This document shows, piece after piece, positions 19,301-26,151 of a stretch of 64,000 nt of DNA; positions within the stretch are counted from its first letter, which is position 1; every line of letters begins with the position of its first letter. The notes beneath the pieces were generated by a model. That model saw only the letters and a list, made by a program, of their open reading frames with translations. It was not told the origin of the DNA and ran no database searches. The DNA is taken from positions 62,001 to 126,000 of the forward strand of contig CAIYLG010000053.1 of the NCBI GenBank assembly GCA_903927025.1, given 5' to 3'. The translations under genes and the position numbers were made by a program. Origin of the DNA: an uncultured Armatimonadota bacterium (GTDB lineage Bacteria; Armatimonadota; Fimbriimonadia; Fimbriimonadales; Fimbriimonadaceae).

Positions 19301-20569
19301 GCCGTTGCCCTTGCTTTGGATACAAAGAACGATTCTGTCCGAGAGGCCCTTGCCTTACTGAGCAAAGACCAGGGCCCAAACGGATGGGGATGGTGGGAAG
19401 ACACTCCCGCTGACGCTAAGATCACGTCTGAGGTGGGCTACAGCCTCGCTCTTGCTGAACAAGCAGGAATCAGGATCTTCCCATCCCTCAAAAGCGCGGC
19501 CGTCAATACATGTGTTCATAACTATTTGGTGTCCAACCTTTGGGAAGATAAGGCAAGGCTGGCGGCATCTCTACTGTTGCTCGGCTCGGACAGAGGCAAA
19601 CCGTTTGCCGACGAGGTGCGACAGCGCGGCATCCACTTATCACCCTTTGCAACCCTTCGGTTATCTGAGGGATTTGCTTTGGTCGACAAGGAAGTGGCGA
19701 TTGAACTCCTCAAAGGTCAGCTTCATCTCGTCTCTAACGGACCCGCAACCGCGTACATACCGGTCGGCTTTGGGATTGGGTGGGATGCTTCAGAGACTTA
19801 CACTGCCGCCCAGTTGCTCGTAACTCTGCAGAATCTTGGGGCGGACTCCAAGCTCCAAACGAAGATCGCCAAGCGGCTCACCGGATCCGACTCGCACAAC
19901 TATTTGAGTTCCGAGGACGGGGCTGAAACTTCGTTGGCACTGTACCGGTACGGTCTTGATCATCAAGACGCCCGATCAATTGGCAAGGCCCAAGTTGAGA
20001 TCAATGGAAAGAGCTTTTCTCTTCAGCACTCAACCGTTGGAGAAACTGCATCGGTTGAAATTCGAGAGCCGGTGCTTCAACCGTCTGACAATTCAGTGTC
20101 CATTTCAAGAACGGGCGACGGGGAGGCTCTGTATACGGTTCGAGTTCGCTACTATCGATCGACCCTCGCGGAAACGGTTCGGGGCATTCGCGTCAACCGA
20201 AGATACGAACATCGGAATGAGGCGGGAGTCTGGACGGAAATCGATGGCCACGTCCTCCCCGGAGAGCCCGTGAGATGCACCGTGGTGATCTGGGGTGACG
20301 ACATCCCGGATGCGCTCAAAGTCACGGAACCATTGCCAGCAGGTTTCGAATTCGTCGACTCTGAGTACACTGCCCAAAGCCGAGAAGAGGTGAGGGATGG
20401 GGCGATCCTCCACTATCTGCTAAACCACGGCTCTCCTACCTTCTTTCGGTACTACTTGAGGGCAGAGTCTGACGGACAGCTCATTGCCTTGCCGGCTGTA
20501 GCAGAGTTCTTGAGGCGACCCGCTTCAAGGGGGAACAGCTCCTCGAATGAAATTAAGGTGAGCCAATGA
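16325..20569 (+). CDS. Alpha-2-macroglobulin family protein lacking the thioester motif
   Basis: A 1414-residue exported protein with signal peptide (MIHLTLLAALTMSGAATQ). MG-type beta domains are visible, including the bacterial A2M hallmark FQTDRPIYRPGQTISYKAI near residue 220 and the A2M central block DAAGQASVSFEMPGNLTSWRATARAIT near residues 775-800. A helical alpha-alpha toroid follows. Where typical bacterial A2Ms have YGCxEQ, this protein reads RYGTMWAVNGLK, so the thioester Cys and Gln are absent. It therefore cannot trap proteases covalently and may be a structural or binding protein. It sits between the AMMECR1 and thioredoxin-NodB genes with ATGA overlaps on both sides. No penicillin-binding protein 1C gene is near. 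Confidence 0.88.
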   Translation: MIHLTLLAALTMSGAATQESELHVWVSNNVAPSSKIRLNINTRNLPSVHVQCSPVDALKWVTFPEGKEKPKPRPTSPPIRKFDFKIASPEQALNPTDDYFSRQVNLPPMPTGFYLLEFSAGQKTDWTVVNITNLCVDIHRSPTKTLGWVTNFKTGIPVSGAKVGLYTMSGVFQQVGETQRDGTVLFQTPPGTSNLVVRTRDDIAAIANSGINPNGRLKCLFQTDRPIYRPGQTISYKAILRLTHDQDYDRVSQSSVKVQLRDPRDNPLDEVTLTSNNMGSVAGSFKIPQEGMLGAYTLVLTDSKSKQSAYQTFTVAAYRKPEYKVDVKAVKKRYLAGDDIHFIVDTSYYFGAPVPQAQVRWVIRRTDSPYSSIQDEDRWFYGGDGNLYPRDTFRNSAAAADGEAITDISGKADILFHTDPEAGDSAYSISLTVTDSSRRQVSASSGVPVYASELRISLEALKQTVAIGDLVPLRIKLADLDGKASSGKVSLQETTGVWSDSEGRWKPKILTTKVVNVPISGSSIVALPALAIGTVEFSATIKDSTGRKSYALASAYVAGLRLDPVQQKTPSPQLDLRLNKHVFMPGDTVRTYSTTNNPSMPVLCILSGGDLWNYKVVYAKDGIAMWAPQVGVHQSPNAYIETEQWVHGQMLHRTALVPVPDKSRLLNVEVQPDHAEYKPGDKATYRIRTTNDHGKGISAEVSLAVIDEAIYAISQDITPDPYSYYWGIRENNVQMFQSAPEELSGGAFQNVNSVAPVRQRFEDTAFWHAMVKTDAAGQASVSFEMPGNLTSWRATARAITEDTRVGSTRTSVTATRPVTFRLATPRVISQGDVLTLVGTINNRSGQAYDFDASLQAKDGFVSSPETQRVRIAAHSEGVVKWILAAKTVPTSGSMTLTGRVLSEGASNPDLGDALQVAVPVVPRGLTESTLLAGSVSHASTEKFSLPSNTLSKASYIEVVIAGGMQAASRERAQNLLNGGRYGTMWAVNGLKAAVALALDTKNDSVREALALLSKDQGPNGWGWWEDTPADAKITSEVGYSLALAEQAGIRIFPSLKSAAVNTCVHNYLVSNLWEDKARLAASLLLLGSDRGKPFADEVRQRGIHLSPFATLRLSEGFALVDKEVAIELLKGQLHLVSNGPATAYIPVGFGIGWDASETYTAAQLLVTLQNLGADSKLQTKIAKRLTGSDSHNYLSSEDGAETSLALYRYGLDHQDARSIGKAQVEINGKSFSLQHSTVGETASVEIREPVLQPSDNSVSISRTGDGEALYTVRVRYYRSTLAETVRGIRVNRRYEHRNEAGVWTEIDGHVLPGEPVRCTVVIWGDDIPDALKVTEPLPAGFEFVDSEYTAQSREEVRDGAILHYLLNHGSPTFFRYYLRAESDGQLIALPAVAEFLRRPASRGNSSSNEIKVSQ

Positions 20570-21534
20570 AGCGGGTGACCCTTGCATTGTTGCTGTCGCT
20601 CATCTTCCATTTCGCCAGTGCCGACCCGATGCTCGGGCACACCTGGCAAGCGTTTCAGATCTCAGCAAGGGATGGAAGTGTCAGAAGCTGGGAGCCGGGG
20701 CGGGTCACCGTGATCGCCTTCTGTGCTTACTGGTGCGACACTTGGAAGACTCAGCTGCCTCGATTGGCATCGGCAAGGGGCGCCTTACAAGGACTGCCCG
20801 TCGACTTTCTCTGTGTCAGCGTGGATGGGAGGTGGAGTGAGGTTGCGGATTCCAATCATGGATTACCACTCCTTTTAGACAAAGGTGGCGCTTGGTCAGG
20901 CGAGCATGGTGTCGACCGCGTTCCCACGACGGTTGTCTTGGATGAGAAAGGTTGCTGCTCCTTCGTTTCCGGAGCTGTTCTACGTTCCGAAGACGTCATA
21001 GACGCCGTTCATGGTGCCTTCAAGCATTCTAAATCCACCGGAACGGTGTATCTCACGTTTGATGACTTCCCCAGTAGTCATGGAGACCTGGAGTTGCTTG
21101 ATATCCTCAGAACCGAACAGGTCCCTGCAACCTTCTTCTGCATCTGCTCGAAACTCTCGGATAATCACGAGCTGGTGGCCAGGGCGGCTCAAGAAGGACA
21201 CTCTCTGCAAATCCATAGCTGGGACCACCATGCCGATCAGCCGAACCTAGAGCGCTGTCGCCAAGTTCTTCTGAGTCAATTCAATCTCCATGCTGCGCTC
21301 TACAGGCCGCCTGGCTCAGAGATGATTATCGGTGAGAACCGCCATCACCGAATCGTGAACCCGTACGACTATTCTCGCCCTTCGGAAAAGGAGCTCAAGC
21401 GCAGAATCTTGCTGGATATCGCCCCAGAAGCCGTGATCCAACTCCATGCCGGGGTTCTTGTCACTCAAGACTGCCTAGCCGAGCTAATCCGCGAGATTAA
21501 GGCTCGCGGATTCACTCTCGGAACTCTCCACTAG
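20566..21534 (+). CDS. Exported thioredoxin-like / NodB polysaccharide deacetylase fusion
   Basis: A 322-residue protein with signal peptide (MKRVTLALLLSLIFHFASA). Residues 25-150 resemble a TlpA-type thioredoxin fold (AYWCDTWKTQLPRLAS, then GVDRVPTTVVLDEKG). The redox motif is CDTW, so the resolving Cys is missing. Residues 160-322 form a NodB deacetylase domain: TFDD (164-167), HSWDHH (217-222), RPPG (247-250) and LHAG (293-296), the usual metal and catalytic motifs. The predicted role is removal of acyl groups from an envelope polysaccharide, with the first domain as a binding module. It overlaps the A2M gene by 4 nt and shares its CTAG stop with the convergent amidase gene. Confidence 0.85.
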   Translation: MKRVTLALLLSLIFHFASADPMLGHTWQAFQISARDGSVRSWEPGRVTVIAFCAYWCDTWKTQLPRLASARGALQGLPVDFLCVSVDGRWSEVADSNHGLPLLLDKGGAWSGEHGVDRVPTTVVLDEKGCCSFVSGAVLRSEDVIDAVHGAFKHSKSTGTVYLTFDDFPSSHGDLELLDILRTEQVPATFFCICSKLSDNHELVARAAQEGHSLQIHSWDHHADQPNLERCRQVLLSQFNLHAALYRPPGSEMIIGENRHHRIVNPYDYSRPSEKELKRRILLDIAPEAVIQLHAGVLVTQDCLAELIREIKARGFTLGTLH

Positions 21535-22892
21535 GGCACCGGGTGCTTCAAATGGAAATCGGTGACACGTTGGAAGTCCTTAGCTACCCGCAAGCACGTA
21601 TCCTCTCGCAGAGCAGGCGCAATGATTTGCCCGCCAATGGGCGCGCCATCCTCAAAGCCAATTGGAAACGCAATCGCCGGCCACCCTAGAAGATTGGAAG
21701 GGCCATTGTCACCACCCATGTTCACCCAGGTCTGATCAAACGGCAACTCGGCCGAAATTGCCTTGTGATAGAAGGACGGCGTGAAGATGCAGTCGCACTT
21801 CTCCCAAACTTCGTTTGCCCTCAGCGCCTCGGTTCGTATCCGCATGGCCCAGAGGTAGTCCACCGCTCGAATTTCCAGCGCTGCCGCGAAGCCAGCAACC
21901 TGATTGACGTCCTGGAGCTTCTGGAAGCGATCCCCGCGAATGAAGTTCTCGTGAGCACTGGCGCCCTCGGCTCCTACAATGATGTCAATGGCGGCGTTGT
22001 AAGGCAGGTCCGGATAGGCAATCTCTACTGTCTCGTAACCGAGCTTCCTCAACGCATCGAGGGCGCCATGGTAAGCCTTTTCGCATACTTCGGCCTTGCT
22101 GTCTTTGAAGGTCTCTTTGACAAGACCAATCTTCGGTTTCGGACCCGTCGCTCGCAGACTCAGCTTCTCCTTCAGAGAGGAGCCGTCTTTGACGTCATAT
22201 CCTGAAATCGCTTCAAGAACAAGCCCACAATCATCCGCCGAGCGACAGATGGGTCCGAGCTTGTCGAGAGTCCAGCACAGAGCCATCGCCCCGTGGCGAC
22301 TCACTCGCCCGTAGGTGGGTCGAAAGCCAGTGGCTCCGTTGAAGGCGGAAGGACAGACGATGCTGCCGCTTGTTTCGCTGCCCAGCGAGAATCCGACACA
22401 GCCAAGTGCCGTTGCGGCTCCAGAGCCAGAGCTGGATCCTCCTGCCCATAGCTTCTTGTCCCAAGCGCTAAGGCACGGCCCCATTCTGCTGGCATTGGCA
22501 ACGTTGTAGTTGCCGCCACCGGCCAACTCGATCATCTCCAGTTTGGCCACAAGAACGGCTCCTGCCGCTTCTAAGTGGTCGATCGAAGTTGCATTGTACG
22601 GAAACACCTGGTCTGCATGACCCGGCGAACCCCAGCGAGTTGGAATATCCTTGGTGGCGTAGAGGTCCTTTGCGCCATAGGGTATGCCATGAAGCGGCGA
22701 CTTAGCCTCGGTCGCGTCGGCTGCCTTAGCCTGCTTTAGCGCAAGTTCTTCCGTCAGTTCAGCGACGGCATTGTGCTCGTGGCCCAGCGTCTTGAGGCGC
22801 TTAAGATACATCTCGGTGAGTTCAACTGACGAAACCTCGCGCTTCTTTAGCGCTGAGGTCATTTCGCGAATGCTGGAGTAGGGTCCAATCAC
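21531..22892 (-). CDS. Amidase signature family protein (GatA-like)
   Basis: A 453-residue amidase. The Ser-cisSer-Lys triad is visible: Lys in HGIPYGAKDLYATKD, the Gly/Ser-rich GGSSSGSGAAT, and the nucleophile region GSETSGSIVCPSA. GatB and GatC genes are not nearby, so a stand-alone amidase acting on an unknown amide is more likely than the glutamyl-tRNA amidotransferase. I place the start at GTG 22892, which overlaps the stop of the upstream small gene (GTGA) behind a GAAGG-type ribosome site. An in-frame ATG at 22937 would add 15 residues inside that gene. Its stop overlaps the convergent deacetylase-fusion stop. Confidence 0.9.
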   Translation of the reverse strand: MIGPYSSIREMTSALKKREVSSVELTEMYLKRLKTLGHEHNAVAELTEELALKQAKAADATEAKSPLHGIPYGAKDLYATKDIPTRWGSPGHADQVFPYNATSIDHLEAAGAVLVAKLEMIELAGGGNYNVANASRMGPCLSAWDKKLWAGGSSSGSGAATALGCVGFSLGSETSGSIVCPSAFNGATGFRPTYGRVSRHGAMALCWTLDKLGPICRSADDCGLVLEAISGYDVKDGSSLKEKLSLRATGPKPKIGLVKETFKDSKAEVCEKAYHGALDALRKLGYETVEIAYPDLPYNAAIDIIVGAEGASAHENFIRGDRFQKLQDVNQVAGFAAALEIRAVDYLWAMRIRTEALRANEVWEKCDCIFTPSFYHKAISAELPFDQTWVNMGGDNGPSNLLGWPAIAFPIGFEDGAPIGGQIIAPALREDTCLRVAKDFQRVTDFHLKHPVP

Positions 22893-23179
22893 TTCTTCAC
22901 CTTCGCCTTTACCGGTGTCACCGAGTAGTTGAAGCAAGGCTCGCTGTTCTCCGGAAGCTTTGTTTTCAGGCGGTCAGAGGCAGCAGTTTGGACGCCTTTG
23001 AGGGATTCAGTAAGGAGTTTTTTAGCTTCAGGCGAGAGAGGAGAGGCAAGCTGCTTTTCGATATGGTCCAAGGGCACATCCTGCCCAGACTGGGCGGCTG
23101 AAAGAGAAGGGACGGCGAGAGAGGCCGCTCCCAATGCAGCGGCACTGATGATCTGTCGGCGAGTCGGCTGATCAGGCAT
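22889..23179 (-). CDS. Small Tat-exported protein upstream of the amidase
   Basis: A 96-residue protein beginning with a twin-arginine-like signal (PTRRQIISAAALGAASLAVPSLSAAQ). The rest (DHIEKQLASPLSPEAKKLLTESLKGVQTAASDRLKTKLPE) is helical. It is not recognised. It is translationally coupled to the amidase gene (GTGA overlap). A TATAAA box lies 5 nt before the ATG (23085-23090 read on plus as 23185-23190), so the transcript may be nearly leaderless. It is divergent from the first Clp N-domain gene, with only 47 nt between the start codons. A possible role is as an accessory subunit that carries the amidase across the membrane; that is inference. Confidence 0.7.
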   Translation of the reverse strand: MPDQPTRRQIISAAALGAASLAVPSLSAAQSGQDVPLDHIEKQLASPLSPEAKKLLTESLKGVQTAASDRLKTKLPENSEPCFNYSVTPVKAKVKK

Positions 23180-23213
23180 GCAACTTTATACGAGATTCCG
23201 TCTAACTCTGTCG

Positions 23214-23219
23214 TACTAT
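23214..23219 (+). promoter_or_regulatory. -10 box TACTAT of a leaderless promoter (Clp N-domain gene 1)
   Basis: TACTAT sits 7 nt before the ATG at 23227, within a conserved box ACTCTGTCGTAC that recurs upstream of the third paralog. No ribosome site is present. Confidence 0.65.
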
Positions 23220-23226
23220 TTTTGCC

Positions 23227-23664
23227 ATGTGGCAACGGTTTACAGAAGCGGCGAGGCGAAGTGTCTTTCACGCGCAAGAAATCGCTCAAACGCATGGAGA
23301 AGGCTACGTCAGCACGGAGCACCTGCTTCTTGGAATTCTCCGCGACCCAGAAAATTTCGCCTCGAAGACTCTTCAACACATGGAGGTGGGTTTGGAGCAG
23401 TTCGCTGAAGAGATTTTGCAGACTCTGCCTCCACTTACGAATCCGCCTTCAGCCGGAATGACGCTCACCCCGCGTGCAAAATTGGCGATTGATTTGGCGT
23501 GGGAAGAATCCCAGAAACTCAATCAAAACTACATTGGCACCGAACATCTTCTGCTGGGTTTGATTTGTGAAGGAGATGGAGTGATCGCAATGTCACTCAG
23601 GAAAAAGGGAATTGAACTTGAGCAAGCACGGATGGCCGTTCAACAGACTGTAAGCGCGAATTGA
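23227..23664 (+). CDS. Clp N-domain-only protein 1 (one double Clp_N domain)
   Basis: A 145-residue protein consisting of the two-repeat N-terminal domain of ClpC/ClpA: MWQRFTEAARRSVFHAQEIAQ, GYVSTEHLLLGILRD, then LTPRAKLAIDLAWEESQKLNQNYIGTEHLLLGLI. There is no AAA+ module. In Clp ATPases this domain binds adaptors and substrates; ClpS and McsB act through it. A free N-domain could compete for or deliver substrates to a ClpC encoded elsewhere. It is followed by two longer paralogs, all starting MWQ. Transcription is probably leaderless. Confidence 0.88.
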   Translation: MWQRFTEAARRSVFHAQEIAQTHGEGYVSTEHLLLGILRDPENFASKTLQHMEVGLEQFAEEILQTLPPLTNPPSAGMTLTPRAKLAIDLAWEESQKLNQNYIGTEHLLLGLICEGDGVIAMSLRKKGIELEQARMAVQQTVSAN

Positions 23665-23767
23665 GGCTGCGTATAAACCGGCGTGAAAAATCTGCAGCAT
23701 TGAACTTGACCGGCGCTAGTCGATTTCTGACGCCAGCGACTTAGCCCAAACGACCGCAGTCATGTCG

Positions 23768-23773
23768 TACCAT
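23768..23773 (+). promoter_or_regulatory. -10 box TACCAT of a leaderless promoter (Clp N-domain gene 2)
   Basis: TACCAT within TGTCGTACCAT, 6 nt before the ATG at 23780. It shares TGTCGTAC with the other two paralogs. Confidence 0.6.
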
Positions 23774-23779
23774 TACGGC

Positions 23780-25156
23780 ATGTGGCAGATGTTTACGGGA
23801 CCGGCTCGTGCAGCCGTCTTCGATGCACAAAAGGTTGCTGAGGAGTTAGGACAAAGTTATATTGCTCCAGAGCACTTTCTGCTCGCTCTTGTGAGAATGA
23901 GGGATACGAACGCACTAACTGCACTGATTCAAATGGGCTTTGTGGTTGAAGATGTCGAGAAGGAAATCCTCAAACAATTTCCGTCGAAGAAGCAAAAACT
24001 TGAGGCCGACAGGACTCTCACTCCACGTTCAAGGCAAGCGATCGACTTCGCCTATGATGAGGCTCGCAAATTCGGTCATTGCTATATCGGCACTGATCAC
24101 CTCCTTCTCGGGCTACTCCGGGAGCGAGGCAACTTCGCAGGCGGGGTGCTGAAGAAGCTTGGAATGGACCTCCACCGGTGTCGGGATATCGTCCGTGGGC
24201 TGAGCAAAGAGAACAGTGTCGAAAGGGAATCTGATGACGCGACATACAGCTTCGATCAGCGATATTCCCGAACTGCGCGGAAGGTTATCAGGCGGGCCAT
24301 GTTTGCTGCTTCGGACGAGGGCCAAAAGCTTGTGGACACCGAGTTCTTGCTAATGAGCATCATTTCCGAGGAGGATCACTCTGCAGCCAAAGTCTTAGCC
24401 CATTTGAATGTTGATGTGGAGCAAATCAAGCTGAGAATTGTTGAAACATCCACCGCGAGCGAGAGCGCGACAGAATCACAAGTGCGCTTTTCACCCGCAA
24501 CACATTCGGCAATCCGTCTGGCGATTGAGGAGGCAACCCTCATGGGACATGACCGCGCTGGAACAGTGCATCTGCTCATGGGTCTCGTGCGCGAAGAAGC
24601 GGGCCGAGCCGCCCAGATTCTTCGCTGGTGCAATTTAGACACGACGAAAATACGTGAAGCGTTCGAAGCAATGAATCTCGACACTTCAGATGAGAATCGG
24701 GGGCCCTATCAAGAAGACCTTGATGAAGCAAAAGTGCGGTTCGCGAAGATCACTCGGGTGCATCTTGAACGGCAGCTGTCAGTTCAATCCGATCTCCTAT
24801 GCATCGGTCTCCTGAGAGAGGGAGCGACGCTACAATCTGCCTTGGTCGACCTCTCCCTCGATAAAGAGACCGTAGCTTTAGCTGTTTACAGTGCAGTTCT
24901 GGCTAGCCGCCGAAGTCAAACGGCAGAGAATTCGTCAATCACATTTGCAGACCTCTTGGCCAGGGCGAAGACAGAAGCTAAGGAGCTTAGGCAGGACTTC
25001 GACGAGCCTCACTTCCTTTTGGCGATGCTCCGGAATGGTAATACCGCTACGGCGAGAGCTCTCCAAGCAAATGGCATCACTTATGAGAACCTGAGAGACT
25101 GGGTCGCACTCAACCTTCCTAGCCAAGGGCACATCGACGAGCGCAATCCAGGTTAA
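23780..25156 (+). CDS. Clp N-domain-only protein 2 (six Clp_N repeats)
   Basis: A 458-residue protein made of about six Clp_N repeats, i.e. three double domains in a row. Repeat landmarks are MWQMFTGPARAAVFDAQ...APEHFLLALVRM, LTPRSRQAIDFAYDEA...GTDHLLLGLLRE, RTARKVIRRAMFAA...DTEFLLMSII, FSPATHSAIRLAIEEA...GTVHLLMGLVRE, a weaker fifth, and FADLLARAKTEAKEL...DEPHFLLAMLR. No Walker motifs are present. I chose ATG 23780 and not the in-frame ATG at 23762, because the paralogs also begin MWQ and a -10 box lies 6 nt upstream. Possible functions are a multivalent substrate or adaptor scaffold for a Clp protease; this is not demonstrated. Confidence 0.85.
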   Translation: MWQMFTGPARAAVFDAQKVAEELGQSYIAPEHFLLALVRMRDTNALTALIQMGFVVEDVEKEILKQFPSKKQKLEADRTLTPRSRQAIDFAYDEARKFGHCYIGTDHLLLGLLRERGNFAGGVLKKLGMDLHRCRDIVRGLSKENSVERESDDATYSFDQRYSRTARKVIRRAMFAASDEGQKLVDTEFLLMSIISEEDHSAAKVLAHLNVDVEQIKLRIVETSTASESATESQVRFSPATHSAIRLAIEEATLMGHDRAGTVHLLMGLVREEAGRAAQILRWCNLDTTKIREAFEAMNLDTSDENRGPYQEDLDEAKVRFAKITRVHLERQLSVQSDLLCIGLLREGATLQSALVDLSLDKETVALAVYSAVLASRRSQTAENSSITFADLLARAKTEAKELRQDFDEPHFLLAMLRNGNTATARALQANGITYENLRDWVALNLPSQGHIDERNPG

Positions 25157-25220
25157 GGAATCGTGAGTGGTGCTGGACTTTTCGGTCTGACCCCTCGATA
25201 TCCATTGCTCGACTCTGTCG

Positions 25221-25226
25221 TACACT
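25221..25226 (+). promoter_or_regulatory. -10 box TACACT of a leaderless promoter (Clp N-domain gene 3)
   Basis: TACACT lies 7 nt before the ATG at 25234. The upstream sequence ACTCTGTCGTAC and the following TTTT and CCATGTGGCAACGG match gene 1 closely. Confidence 0.65.
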
Positions 25227-25233
25227 TTTTCCC

Positions 25234-26151
25234 ATGTGGCAACGGTTTACGGAAGGGGCGAGGAAAGTTGTGTTTAACGCGCAGGAAGCTGCTCAGCGTG
25301 CCGGGGAGCCTTACGTCAGCACGGAGCATCTGTTGGTGGGTCTCGTGAGAGATCGTGAAAATGACGCATCAAGGGTGCTTCGAGCCATCAGTCTTGCACC
25401 CGAAGACGTTGAGATCGAAATCTCAAAGCACTTGCCCAATGATGGTCAAAAAAAGAGGACCTCAGACATGACGCTGACACCAAGAGCGAAAAGAGTGATT
25501 GACTTAGCGTATGACGAAGCGCGCAACCTGAGCAACAACTACATTGGCACGGAACATCTGTTGCTCGGCCTCATCCGCGAGGGAGACGGGCTGGCAGGAA
25601 GAGTGCTTGACAACATGGGAGCCTCACTGGAAATCACCCGCAAGGCGGTGATGGCAGTGCAGAAATCTAAGGGCCAAACAGCCACCGATTCCGTTAAACC
25701 CGCCTCCTCGAACCATGATCCAGCGCAGACATCGCAAACTCCCAACTTCCGCGCCCTCAGCTCACACTCGGCAGTATTGACCTTGGCTAGACTCACGGGA
25801 ACGATGACGGGAGACCACCTCTGCGTTATGCTTCTGTGCGAAGATGCCACGACGGCTCAGGCACTTACCTCTTTCGGTGGAAACACCAACGCGATTGTCA
25901 GCATGATTCGGGACAGGATCTTGCAGCCAAAGACGGCTGAAGAACTCGCCGAGGGCTTTATCAGTGCCTCAGAGCTGATTCCTCTTGCCGCGGCTGAAGC
26001 CGAAGCTTGTCAGCAAGAGCTGCATCCACTTCACTTCCTCCTTGCTGCCGCGAGTTCTGGGAAGTCGGTGACAGCGATCGCACTCAGGGCTGCGGGCATC
26101 ACCTATGAGAAATTGAAGAGCTACCTGTTGCCCGACGCAACGGAGCCTTAA
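25234..26151 (+). CDS. Clp N-domain-only protein 3 (four Clp_N repeats)
   Basis: A 305-residue protein with four Clp_N repeats. The first double domain (MWQRFTEGARKVVFNAQEAAQ...STEHLLVGLVRD and LTPRAKRVIDLAYDEARNL...GTEHLLLGLIRE) is close to bacterial ClpC. A Ser/Thr/Pro linker and a second, diverged double domain follow, ending ELHPLHFLLAAASSG and ITYEKLKSYLLP. No ATPase module is present. The second domain resembles the last part of paralog 2 (ITYENLRDWVALNLP), so the family grew by duplication and fusion of units. The stop overlaps that of the convergent glycosyltransferase gene (TTAA). Confidence 0.87.
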   Translation: MWQRFTEGARKVVFNAQEAAQRAGEPYVSTEHLLVGLVRDRENDASRVLRAISLAPEDVEIEISKHLPNDGQKKRTSDMTLTPRAKRVIDLAYDEARNLSNNYIGTEHLLLGLIREGDGLAGRVLDNMGASLEITRKAVMAVQKSKGQTATDSVKPASSNHDPAQTSQTPNFRALSSHSAVLTLARLTGTMTGDHLCVMLLCEDATTAQALTSFGGNTNAIVSMIRDRILQPKTAEELAEGFISASELIPLAAAEAEACQQELHPLHFLLAAASSGKSVTAIALRAAGITYEKLKSYLLPDATEP

